A stretch of DNA of 64,000 nucleotides from Littorina saxatilis (lineage: Eukaryota > Mollusca > Gastropoda > Littorinimorpha > Littorinidae): positions 71,334,126-71,398,125 of the forward strand of contig NC_090245.1 in assembly GCF_037325665.1 (NCBI RefSeq), read 5' to 3'. This document shows positions 25,063-34,920 of the stretch, in pieces. The position numbers and the translations under genes are program-made. Position 1 is the first letter of the stretch; every line of letters begins with the position of its first letter. Under the pieces are notes generated by a model, which did no database searches, was not told the DNA's origin, and saw only the letters and a list, made by a program, of their open reading frames with translations.

Positions 25063-28000
25063 CTGCAAACAATAACAGCGCATTAATAGTGAGATGCTTT
25101 TGCCTTCTTGCCTCTTATGTAATCATTTAAAACAACTTGTTTTTTTTAATGTGTCTTCTTGCAACATGGGATGAAAGTTACACATCTGCCAAATCAAACA
25201 ATGCACACTAAACAAAGATGTAACAGTTGGACATATTTATATATTTTTGTCGTAAGATACAACACACTTGGTCACATAAACCCCTCTCCCACCCACCTAC
25301 ACTCACTCCTCCCCCCCCCCCTTCCCCAACACCCCAAATGAAGCTTTCAATATGGGGCTGCTGGGCATCAAGTCTAAAGTCTCTCTCACTCACACCTGAC
25401 AGCATCTAGGTTTTTTTAGGTTTTTTTTTTAAAGTTCTTTGCATAAACACCAATAGAGCCCCAGAAAACAATGCAAAAATGAGAATCATGCCACTGGCAG
25501 AACTATACCGTATACAGTGAAACCTCTCTTACAAGAATGAGAATCATGCCACTGGCAGAACTATACCGTATACAGTGAAACCTCTCTTACAAGAATGAGA
25601 ATCATGCCACTGGCAGAACTATACCGTATACAGTGAAACCTCTCTTACAAGACCCTTCCATTTAAGAACCTCTCTACTCTCTCAAAGACCTGATTTTCTC
25701 AGACTCAACACTTTCAGTCTTCTTTTTCAGCACGTGCGTTGGTAAATCAACCTCCATTTTAAGACTTCCTCTATGTTAAGACCTTTATACACTTCCCAGA
25801 GTTTTAGAGGTTTTAAAACAGAGGTACCAGTATAAATTGACTAAGTATATAACGCTTAAAAGAACACACCAACACACACACACACACAATACTCGTACAT
25901 TGGGGTGTGCACGTTAAAGATGCCACGATTGACAAAAGGGTCTTTCTTGGCAAAATTGTATAGGCATAGATAAAAAATGTCCACCAAAATACCCGTGTGA
26001 CTTGGAATAATAGGCCATGAAAAGTAGGATATGCGCCGAAATGGCTGCGATCTGCTGGTCGATGTGAATGCGTGATGTATTGTGTAAAAAATTCCATCTC
26101 ACACGGCATAAATAGATCCCTGCGCCTTGAGTCCGAGTCTGGAGATACGCGCGCAATATAAGACTTCATATAACATAACAAAACACGAAGATTCACAAAA
26201 ACAAGGATAAAGTGCTCACCTCTGACACCGCCTTCTTCAGCCAGAGGGTTGATGATGTCGGAGCCAAAGGGTGAGATGTTGGGAATGACCAGCAGGGCAA
26301 AGGACAGTAACAAGACCATCACACAGGTGGATGCCTGGGCGTGACCTTTGCCTGATTTGGACACCATGGCTTTCAGTTTGTTCAGCTGTACCACCAATGA
26401 CCTGTGTGACACAACCCAAATCAACTCCATTAGTTCTAGTGATAAATGGAGACAAAGCAAAACTCTGCTCCAACAGAGATAACCATTAACACATTCAAGT
26501 CAAGTCAAACAGTTTATTTACCAAATGCAAAGCACAGGATTTTGTTATGGTGTATGCATAAAACTTCACACTCTTTCCACACACATATATCATAATAAAT
26601 ATGTACAGATAAAGTGTTCAATTTCACTGGGCCTATTTACGTGTGTATACCAACCAGACAGTTCAAAACGGACTGGTTGTTCTTTTAGCACCAATTTGAC
26701 AGGAGTAATCACAGGTTGCATGGATAAAGATAAATGAATTCCCTAAAATCATATCTAAAAATATAATCATCAATATAATAAATCCGAGTACATGCTGACA
26801 CAGTTATTCAAAGGACACTGTGAAGTATAGAAGTATAGTGGTAATTACCTCTTTAAATACCCTGCTTTCGCAGATTTTCTGTTCATAACCTCTGTGAAGA
26901 ACTGATTTTTCTCAAATGTTTCATGGTCTTAAAAAGGGGGTCTCACAGTACTCAGGGGGGCCTTGGTATTTTAGATTCCTAATTTAAGTTATTTTTGAAT
27001 TTTTCTTGAGTCCAACAATGTTTATTTTACTGGATTTTATGCAAAAATACCAAAACCAAAATTGCCCTTCCAGTCATGCCAGTTTGCAAAACACCCCAAT
27101 CACTGCATAAGTTACCTAGACATACGGTGGTACCTCTGTTTTAAGGCATAAATTCTGTTGGTTTCAAAGGGGGGGGGGGGGGGGGGGTGTTTGTGTTTCT
27201 TAAGATGGAGGTACATTTAGTGACACTGTGAAGCAATGGTCTGAGAAAATGAGGTCTTGGAGTGGAAGGATTGAGGGTCTTGATACACAGGTTCCACTGT
27301 CCTTCTCTACCTACATCATGACAGCCTTTTCGATTCAGGGCCTTAATACACAGGTTCCACTGTCCTTCTCTACCTACATCATGACAGCCTTTTCCATTGA
27401 GGGCCTTAATACACAGGTTCCACTGTCCTTCTCTACCTACATCATGACAGCCTTTTCCATTGAGGGCCTTAATACACAGGTTCCACTGTCCTTCTCTACC
27501 TACATCATGACAGCCTTTTCCATCGAGGGCCTTAATACACAGGTTCCACTGTCCTTCTCTACCTACATCATGACAGCCTTTTCCATTGAGGGCCTTAATA
27601 CACAGGTTTCACTGTCCTTCTCTACCTACATCATGACAGCCTTTTCCATTGAGGGCCTTAATACACAGGTTCCACTGTCCTTCTCTACCTACATCATGAC
27701 AGCCTTTTCCATTGAGGGCCTTAATACACAGGTTCCACTGTCCTTCTCTACCTACATCATGACAGCCTTTTCCATTGAGGGCCTTAATACACAGGTTCCA
27801 CTGTCCTCTACCTACATCATGACAGCCTTTTCCATTGAGGGCCTTAATACACAGGTTCCACTGTCCTTCTCTACCTACATCATGACAGCCTTTTCGATTG
27901 AGGGCCTTAATACACAGGTTATACTGTCCTTCTCTACCTACATCATGACAGCCTTTTCGATTGAGGGCCTTAATACACAGGTTCCACTGTCCTTCTCTAC

Positions 28001-31000
28001 CTACATCATGACAGCCTTTTCGATTGAGGGCCTTAATACACAGGTTATACTGTCCTTCTCTACCTACATCATGACAGCCTTTTCGATGAAGGTGGAAATG
28101 ACTTACGTGTTCTCCTTTGTGAGGTTGTCGACTTTCTTGTGCAGGTGTTGGTTTTCCTGAGTGCAGACCTTGACCCTGCGTTCCAACCCGTCAACGTAAC
28201 CCTGCTTTCGCTTGCGACTCTCCTTGGCCGAGATCTGTGTTACACACAAAATTCTCTGTCAAAACCTTTCTCCTTTATACCTGACTAAGGTTTAGTACTG
28301 CATGTATATATATATATACTAGAGGAATACCCGGCTTCGCCGGGGTGAATCGCGAGACAGAGACAGACAGCGTGGCGGTTCATCACAATCACCTCTGCAA
28401 GCGAAGTCCTGTCACACGGGATTGAGAATTTTAGAGCTTATTTCTTAGCCCTATATTTTCTGTTGTGGCTTCTCAAATGCCAGAACATACAGACAGACAA
28501 AAGCCGCTAGACCCCATCACAAACAGAACTCTACAATCAACAGGTTTTTTCCCACACACACACACAAACACACACACAGAGAAGCCGTATATATATAATA
28601 TGTATATCTATATCTATAAATATATAGAGATAGGTGAGTGTATTTTTTGCGTGGCTATAAATTGATTCGACCTTTTCACTTTGACAGTACGAACAACTTA
28701 CGGGTGCAAGGGAAGCGTTCTGGACAGCGCAGTGACATTCTAAAAATAGTACCTCAGAAACGGGAATTTGGGGTGAACGGTGCGACAGAGACAGACAGCG
28801 TGGCGGTTCACCACAATCACCTTTGAAAGGCGAAGTCCTGTCAAACGGGATTGAGAATTTTAGAGCTTATTTCTTAGCCCTATATTATCTGCTGTGGCTT
28901 CTCACATGCCAGAACATACAGACAGACAAAAGCCGCTAGACCCCATCACAAACAGAACTCTATAATACATAGGTTTTTGCCTACACACACACACAAACAC
29001 ACACACACACAGAGAAGCCGTATATATATATGCATATCTGTATCTATAAATATATAGAGATAGGTGAGAGTGTATTTTTCGCGTGGCTATAAATTGATTC
29101 GACCTTTTCACTTTGACAGTAAGAACAACTTACGGGTGCAAGGGAAGCGTTGTGGACAGCGCAGTGGACAGCGCAGTGACATTCTAAAAATAGTAATAGT
29201 AACTTAGAACTGAACGGGAAAGCCACACGAAGGAAGGGAGATAAACGCCAAACACTGGAGAAGATAAGGAAGAGTTACTTATAATGGTGAAATGAACGCA
29301 AAAACGAAAATGAGTTCAGCGCTGCGCGCTGAGAGCCCGTGTTGAAATATCTCATCGATGATATTGTGTCCGGGGTGTAGCTGAATACGGTGTCCAAATT
29401 TGAAAAAGATCCACCGAGAACTTTGGCGTTGTGATGTGGTGTAGCGGCTATGGTGTGTCGGTATGGGGGCCCGGGTAAGCTGAGGTGGAACCAAAATAGC
29501 TGAGGTGGAACCAAAATCGGTTCCGCGCTGCGCGCTGAGAGCACTTGTTGAAATATCTCATCGATGAGGTTGTGTCCGGGGTCTCTCTGAATAAGCCCAC
29601 CAAATTTGAAGCAGATCCATCGAGAACCTTGGCCGCGCATCGCGCACAGACACACAGACAGACAGACAGACAGACACTAGTCGTATATATATATAGATAT
29701 ATATCCCTGTGACAGTATATACTACCAAATGTATGCATACATGTTTTGGTTTGTTTTTAAATGTGTATGCACACTTGAACATGACTCAATGTGTGTAGCT
29801 GTTTGTTCACAAATAGATACAGATGTGTGCTTGTTTATAAAAATAAAAATGTGTACAACTACAAGTGTATGTAAATACAGCACACACATATACACCTTCT
29901 CTCTCTTTCAATCTCCACAGAAAGTGTGTGTTGACAATGACAGAGCAGCCTCTCTCCCTCCCTCCCTCCCTGTATTTCTTTCTTTTAATGATGTACCTTA
30001 TTTCTGATTTTCCTGCGCACTGATTTCAAGACTCGTTCCTCCTCCTTGGTCAGCGGCATGTTTGCGGGGAGACTGACCCCCTCCCTGGCCAGCAACTCTT
30101 TCTCCTCATCTGTCAGGCGCAGGTCAGGGAACTGTATACAGACAAACAACACGGAGTTATAATTCATTTAGTCGTTGGTGAACTTGATCAACATACAATT
30201 TTTATGTGGATAAATAATGTCTTGATCCCACATAAAAAGGGATATATATATAATACACTGCACAGGTACACACACCTCCATCCCTTCCCCACCCCCACAA
30301 CAGACAGGCAGACAGACGCACACAAAGGACACTGTCACACACCCACACACAAACAAACAGAGGGGTTCCAAGTCTAGCTGGTTACAAAGCTGCTTGCATA
30401 CATGTATCCTAATCGCAGTAATGCTACAAACCAGAAATAATTTCTAAAAGTAAAACATATATCCTCTACCCAAAGGAATTTGTTCCCCTTCACACACAAA
30501 AAATACTTCTAATATGGACCATTGCTTTTCAGGTTTTTTTCTTTTTTTCTTTGACAGTATACAATTGATATTTTTATTTTTTTTATTTTTTTTTAACAGC
30601 AAAACAAGTCAATCAATGTAAGGTGTTCCTCCAAAAACGGCGTATGGCTGCCTAAATGGCGGGGTAAAAAACGGTCATACACGTAAAATTCCACTCGTGC
30701 AAAAAACACGAGTGTATGTGGGAGTTTCAGCCCACGAACACAGAAGAAGAATGTAAGGTGGAAAAAATGCAACACACACCCGCCCATCTTCTGTGTAGCT
30801 GTACAAGTCAGAGTCAATGTCCTTCATTGTGAAGGGCAGGCTGTCGCTGTCGCTGCTTTTGCGCGTCAAGACACTGTGGATCTTGATAGGCTGACGGGTG
30901 GTGGCGTCCACCAGGATGATGGCTTGCTGGCCGCTGCTGGTTTTGATTGTCTGCACATGCTGCTGGCTTGGAGTGCTGTGGGCACGGAACTCGCTGCTCT

Positions 31001-33362
31001 TCCTGGAGTCTGCACAAGCAAGCAATCAACAATAATGTTGTGAGGAACAGTTGGGATCTAATTATCTATTTCATTATTAACAAAAAGTACAGTTAAACCT
31101 GTCTATTATGACCAACACTCAAGACACTGACCAAAAGTGGTCGCTACATTTTTAAGTATAAACAGGTAGTCTTTATGGAAAGGAATTTTAGAGAAAAAAA
31201 TTAGTTTTGGCTCTTTCAGGGTGGTTTATTGATCTCATTGTGAGGTGGTTGCTAGGGCAGGTTCGACTGCGAAATATAATGTGTCGTTTCACAATTGTAT
31301 CTATTCTAAATCTATAACTGTAAAAACCAAAATCAAACATTCAGAACTCACAACATATAGAGACACATGTAATGATGTATGCATCCTCTATCTCTCTCTG
31401 TGCTATATAATATAGACTCTCATAAACAAGGAATTGGCAATGTGTGATGACCCATTACATTAAAACTTAATAAAGACAGACACAATGGCCTAGTGGATAG
31501 GAAATTGGACTCCTAAGCAGAAGGTTGTGGGTTCGAACCCCGGCCGCGCCTGGTGGGTTAAGGGTGGAGATTGGAACAATCTCCCAGTGCCTTTATCCCC
31601 CTTCCTGTGTGCACGCAAGCACAAGACCTAGTGCGCACAGAAAATATCCTGTAATCCATGTCAGAGCTCTGTGGGTTATAGAAAAACGAAAATACCAAGC
31701 ATGCATCCCCCGAAAGCGGTGTTTGGCTGTCTAAATGGCGGCCGGGGTAAAAACGGTCATACACATAAAAGCCGTGGGAGTTTCAGCCCATGAACAAAGA
31801 AGAAGAAGAAGAATAAAGACAATAGCAAGCTGTCCTTTATCTGTCCAGAAACTTACCAAAATCAATGGAGACATCAGAAAGGGCACTTGTGTTGATGGTA
31901 TCCAAACCCAGACCCTCACCAAAATCCATGCACGTACTGAAGTCGAAATCCTCCAACCCAAGTGGGTTTGAATCTGAAGTGTCTGAGTGTGGTGACATCG
32001 ACTCCGACTGATAAGGTGATGTACTCGATGACACCCGATCGCTCAAACTCGCCAACCTGTGGTCGTCTGTTGCTGCCATGCTGGGCAAGTAACTGTCGTC
32101 TTGTTCCAGAGAGTTCAAGGACACACCGCTGTCACTGTGCTGACCGGGAGAGAGATGAGCAAAGTAGTCGTGATCAGTGTGGACTTTCTGTTTCTTTGTC
32201 GGTGGGGTGTCCGACTTCAGCGGCTGGATGGCGAAGTCATCAAAGACATCTGTGTCAACTGGTGGGATCAGATCCAGCAGGTCACTAGACAGGAGGTCAA
32301 GGTCACCCTGAAAAAGGACAAGTTTCATGTCAAGGTACGTCATCCTCAAAATAAACATGTTTCATAACTTTACCGACATCTACTTATAGTAACGTGTGAG
32401 TGAAATGCAATGTTACAAACAAAAACAATCATTCAAACACACATACACACACATGTCCGAGAGATCTCAATATATAGCTATATTGATGATATTAATAGAT
32501 GATTATATAATATTGTAACTGTTATTGTCCAATTAACTGATTCTGAATGATAGAGAAAATACTGAACACTTTGTTTTGAACATCAGTTAAAATGAGTTTT
32601 TAATATCACAAGAAAGTATAACAGTAATATGTATGTAACTGTAAGAGCAATAAACAAACAAAAAAAGTATACTGACATCAATTTCATCCCACAGAGAAAT
32701 GTCTGGATCAATGCTAATGCTATCCAATAGTGAAAAGCAAACAGCATCATTGGCGAGAAATTCCATCGTCATTTTTTCTTCTGTATTCTATTGCAGTTTG
32801 TTGTCACAGAGAAAGAAATTAAATAGTAAGAGTGAGCTCAACTGTCAGTCAGCTCCTTTCCTTCAAGTCTTCCTGTAGATAACTGGCTATCAATCAGTCA
32901 CATCCACCAATTATATCACAAATGAATAAATGGTGTTATTGTTTACATCTCTATTTGCTAGATTTCAAAGTGTGACAATGCCAGTAGACACAGACAACAA
33001 TGTTCACCACAAGAACTAAAGCAAGACGGGATAGAACTGGCAATAAATATGAGATAAGACACGTAAACCGAAACACTTGGCATAACAATGGAACACGTCA
33101 ATAATGAGACGTGGCCTAGGAACTAAGGAAGTGGTGTATTTCATCACATTGGTGATGATTCATTATGTCAGTGTTGACATCGAACCCAAATTACGCGAGA
33201 TAGGTAAAACCATAACCATCCCCTCAAAACGAAAGGGCAACTTACGAAACTGAGAGTTTCGACTTGGTCTTTCCCATCAAGATCGAACTCCTTGCTCAGA
33301 ACACCGCTGTCTTCATCAAAAAGCAGGTCCAGCACCTCTGATGTAGGGGCGGTCAACGCCAT
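24647..33362 (-). CDS. CREB3L: CREB3-family ER-bound bZIP transcription factor
   Basis: The coding exons, 33362-33246, 32307-31857, 31009-30780, 30131-29997, 28234-28107, 26401-26220 and 25062-24647, join with consistent phases and GT-AG borders into 552 residues. Family members sit in the ER membrane, move to the Golgi, are cut by Site-1 and Site-2 proteases, and release an N-terminal factor that activates secretory, stress or metabolic genes. Visible parts: acidic N-terminus with [16 protein letters not shown] (84-87), an HCF-1-binding-type motif; [20 protein letters not shown] before the basic region [12 protein letters not shown] (310-321); zipper to about 370; membrane segment [16 protein letters not shown] (379-394); luminal RSLL (418-421) fitting Site-1 protease. 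The LLFD N-terminus and RKIRNK favour the CREB3/CREB3L3/CREB3L4 side over CREB3L1/L2. Introns are filled with repeats. Ortholog assignment within the family is uncertain. Confidence 0.93.
25479..25649. repeat. 57-bp tandem repeat, three copies, in CREB3L intron 6
   Basis: Three nearly identical units containing AATGAGAATCATGCCACTGG and ACAGTGAAACCTCTCTTACA. The latter is the leading end of an E-family element, whose remainder (TTTAAGAACCTCTC..., AAAGACCTGATTTTCTCAGA) follows to about 25,800. Confidence 0.9.
25880..26165 (+). mobile_element. SINE family G, 5'-truncated copy
   Basis: Shares ATTGGGGTGTGCACGTTAAA, GACAAAAGGGTCTTTCTTGG and GGATATGCGCCGAAATGGCT with the longer copy at 39,741. The tRNA-like head is missing. 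Confidence 0.85.
26220..26401 (-). CDS. CREB3L: CREB3L exon 6: zipper end and membrane segment
   Basis: Completes a split Thr codon, then [19 protein letters not shown], followed by [20 protein letters not shown] and PFGSD. The TC(V)xVLLLSFAL...PxISPF pattern is the hallmark membrane segment of this family. Ends phase 1 before GTGAGC. Confidence 0.95.
26840..26990 (-). repeat. E-family copy containing one satellite unit segment
   Basis: Positions 26,871-26,895 are the exact reverse complement of 25 consecutive bases of the 47-bp satellite unit at 1-2,606 (ACAGAGGTTATGAACAGAAA and the next five). Around it are E-type words (CTTTAAATACCCTG, GGTCTTAAAAAGGGGGTC). Confidence 0.75.
27270..28085. 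repeat. 63-bp minisatellite, about 13 units, in CREB3L intron 5
   Basis: Units contain CCACTGTCCTTCTCTACCTA, CATCATGACAGCC and GAGGGCCTTAATACACAGG. Because 63 is divisible by three, a frame of 310 codons stays open on the plus strand, repeating [20 protein letters not shown]. It is antisense to the host gene. The reverse strand reads ACAGTGGAACCTGTGTATTA, an E-family leading end. Confidence 0.95.
28107..28234 (-). CDS. CREB3L: CREB3L exon 5: basic region and zipper
   Basis: [20 protein letters not shown] continuing through [20 protein letters not shown]. It supplies the DNA-contacting N-x-x-S-A-x-x-S-R signature together with exon 4. The donor GTAAGT is followed within about 20 bp by the 63-bp array. 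Confidence 0.95.
28304..29700. mobile_element. TA-bounded repeat element with internal tandem duplication, CREB3L intron 4
   Basis: Starts in a TA run with CTAGAGGAATACCCGGCTTC and ends GACAGACACTAGTCGTATAT in another TA run. A segment of about 430 bp (GACAGAGACAGACAGCGTGG to GGGTGCAAGGGAAGCGT) occurs twice in tandem (from about 28,355 and about 28,785). A second pair (GCGCTGCGCGCTGAGAGC, GTTGAAATATCTCATCGATG) lies at 29,319 and 29,524. No coding capacity seen; class unknown. Confidence 0.65.
29997..30131 (-). CDS. CREB3L: CREB3L exon 4: start of the bZIP
   Basis: 45 codons, [20 protein letters not shown] to VRRKIRNK, the CREB3-specific segment just before the basic region. The donor is GTACAT, weaker than the others in the gene. 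Confidence 0.93.
30619..30756 (+). mobile_element. SINE family H, 3' fragment
   Basis: AACGGCGTATGGCTGCCTAA to GCCCACGAACACAGAAGAAG, ending about 20 bp from the exon 3 donor. It carries the same internal small hairpin as the copy at 17,157. Confidence 0.8.
30780..31009 (-). CDS. CREB3L: CREB3L exon 3: linker region
   Basis: Two bases complete a split Asp/Gly codon, then 76 codons through [20 protein letters not shown] and SYTEDGR, ending phase 0 before GTGTGT. It is Gln/Ser-rich with no named domain. Confidence 0.85.
31085..31275. repeat. E-like inverted-repeat remnant in CREB3L intron 2
   Basis: Begins ACAGTTAAACCTGTCTATTA and ends GGCAGGTTCGACTG, weakly inverted ends like those of the E family. 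Interior has no known feature. Confidence 0.45.
31478..31817 (+). mobile_element. SINE family H with tRNA-like head, near full length
   Basis: The head GGCCTAGTGGATAGGAAATT ... GGTTGTGGGTTCGAACCCCG has A- and B-box-like sequence. The body passes through ATCCTGTAATCCATGTCAGA and the tail through CTAAATGGCGGCCGGGG and GGGAGTTTCAGCCCATGAAC to a GAA-rich end. Confidence 0.85.
31857..32307 (-). CDS. CREB3L: CREB3L exon 2: acidic regulatory region
   Basis: Enters in phase 0 with [20 protein letters not shown] and leaves in phase 1. It holds the DHDY HCF-1-type motif and DSGVSLNS (98-105), which fits the DSG-X4-S form of beta-TrCP phosphodegron. The segment is Ser/Asp-rich and presumably disordered. 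Confidence 0.88.
32308..33245. other. CREB3L introns around alternative exon 1b
   Basis: Apart from exon 1b, AT-rich sequence. TGACGTGT (minus strand, 33,093-33,100) lies 320 bp upstream of the exon 1b start and could belong to an internal promoter. Confidence 0.4.
32677..32772 (-). CDS. CREB3L: CREB3L alternative first coding exon (1b)
   Basis: 32 codons beginning [20 protein letters not shown] and ending WDEID in phase 0 before GTCAGT. It cannot be read through from exon 1a: splicing to the only nearby acceptor-like AG would give Lys-Lys-Lys-stop. An in-frame TAG lies 15 bp before the ATG. It is therefore best explained as a separate first exon joining the same second exon (545-residue product). 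The acidic/hydrophobic composition suits a transactivation segment. Confidence 0.6.
33246..33362 (-). CDS. CREB3L: CREB3L first coding exon (1a)
   Basis: 39 codons, [20 protein letters not shown] onward, ending phase 0 before GTAAG. The start context is [19 protein letters not shown] resembles the ELLDLLFD activation segment of vertebrate CREB3L3. Confidence 0.88.
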
Positions 33363-33931
33363 GTTGGTTGACTGGTCGTTGTGTACGCACGCTATGCAAG
33401 AACTGACGGGTTGTCCTGAGCCAAGTCAGCTCTGACCACGTCACCAAGACAAGAGCGCAGAATCAAAACAGTTCCGTGTTTGTCCACTTTAGCTGTCAGT
33501 CTAGTCAGTTCTGGCTGCCAAATCGATTTGACGAACAAGCAGTATGAATGACAATGTTGTTTTGTTCCGTTTTAGGCATATCTGGTCAACGCCTCATTCA
33601 AAAATGATTGCTTTGCAGCACAAAACCCAAGAAAAACACAGCAAACTTGGGCTTTCCTCTTCGGACTAAGCATCTATTTTTAGATTGTTTCGCCACATGA
33701 TTTGACGTGGAGGTAATCGGAGAGCTAGGAAATGTTAGTTTGGTATATAAAATACAACGCATGCATTTATCATGAACAATTTGTAATATTTGTTAACACG
33801 ACTTCTAAATTTAGACGTGAATTACAAAAATTAGTAACATTCCATTTGCCAAAAATAAAATACGAAAGTATGAGTACTCGATTTTTTCCAAGTAATCCGC
33901 TAGAGTACTCTCCCTTCCCACTCTAGAGCTC
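33363..33931. promoter_or_regulatory. shared head-to-head promoter region with a UPRE-type site
   Basis: Lies between the CREB3L start codon (minus) and a donor-like CTTG/GTAAGA at 33,932 that could close a 5' non-coding exon of the plus-strand zinc-finger gene. TGACGTGG at 33,703-33,710 matches the UPRE word bound by XBP1/ATF6/CREB3-type factors, suggesting feedback control. Start sites are not determined from sequence; no TATA box is obvious. Confidence 0.4.
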
Positions 33932-34704
33932 TTGGTAAGAATTTTGAGGGCATGAAACTCTCTAACAACATTCCTATCATTTTCCCCATTTCATTGTTAT
34001 GCATAATCATGTAGCGTTGTTTTTTTGTTTTTCTGATGCTCTCAGTAGCCTTATGCTATCTAGTTTTGTTAATTTGATGCAACCAGCTCTCCCAGATCCA
34101 GTGCAGTCGCTGCACATTTTGTTGACCTGCTTTGCTAACTACCTCAGTACAATGTGTACCTGGTTCGTCTTCTTCCATTTCTTGAAGGCAGTTATTTTTA
34201 GCTGGGTCCTTTTTGGTCGTTACAAGTTCAGCGAGTGGAATTTGATTGGAGCTGGATGAAATTGAAAGGGGGCTTTGCCAACTCTATACCCGTCATTAAA
34301 AAACACCAAGGCAGATACTTTACTTTAAGTGCAGATCTTTGTGATGAGATCATTATTAACCAGTTATATCACTGGAAAGACCATCAATTCCTGTACCATA
34401 TACAACAAACAGATTGATTTTACATAAGGTAGTGTCTGTACAGTGAAACACAAGACAGTTAGACCACCTCCCCCCCCCCCCCCCCCCAAATCAATTTCAC
34501 AAAAGCAAGATTGCCGCATTGAAATTAACAAAAAGTCAGAACAGCTAAAACAGAACAAAGGTTGCACGCCATTGGAAAGAAAAATAATGATAATAATAAT
34601 GATAATAAGGGTATTTATGTATACATGTTTTGTATCCAAAACAGTCAGTTTTGTTCACTTGTTTCAGAAACCTATTCCAATGGTTTCATCCTATAGTCCT
34701 AACC

Positions 34705-34920
34705 ATGGCAAGCAGGGTGATGGATGCCAGTCCTTCAATACACCAGGGAGGCACACCTATCGACACACAAAATGGCATGACAGTGCTGAACGACGTCTCC
34801 AGTCTCACTGTGCAGAGAACCATCGTGGAGGCCTTCGTCAAGCTGGTCGTCTGTCGCAAGGTCACTGTGCAGAAAGTGGCGCCAGTCACCGGTCAAGTGA
34901 TTGACAGTCACACTACACAG
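34705..34920 (+). CDS. zinc-finger gene, first coding exon
   Basis: 72 codons from MASRVMDASPSIHQGG to VIDSHTTQ, ending phase 0 before GTGAGC. Acceptor TTGTTTCAG at 34,667. Confidence 0.85.

Noticed and set aside
25813-26460. 215-residue minus-strand frame as a single exon
   Set aside because: Its left part is SINE G and its right part overlaps CREB3L exon 6 in a different frame.
27228-28160. 310-residue repeat protein on the plus strand as a gene
   Set aside because: It is a 63-bp minisatellite whose length is divisible by three; no signal, splice context or domain supports it, and it lies in an intron of the opposite-strand gene. Kept only as a finding.
32677-32790. Exon 1b as an internal exon following exon 1a
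   Set aside because: Splicing into the nearby AG gives an immediate in-frame stop, so it is treated as an alternative first exon.
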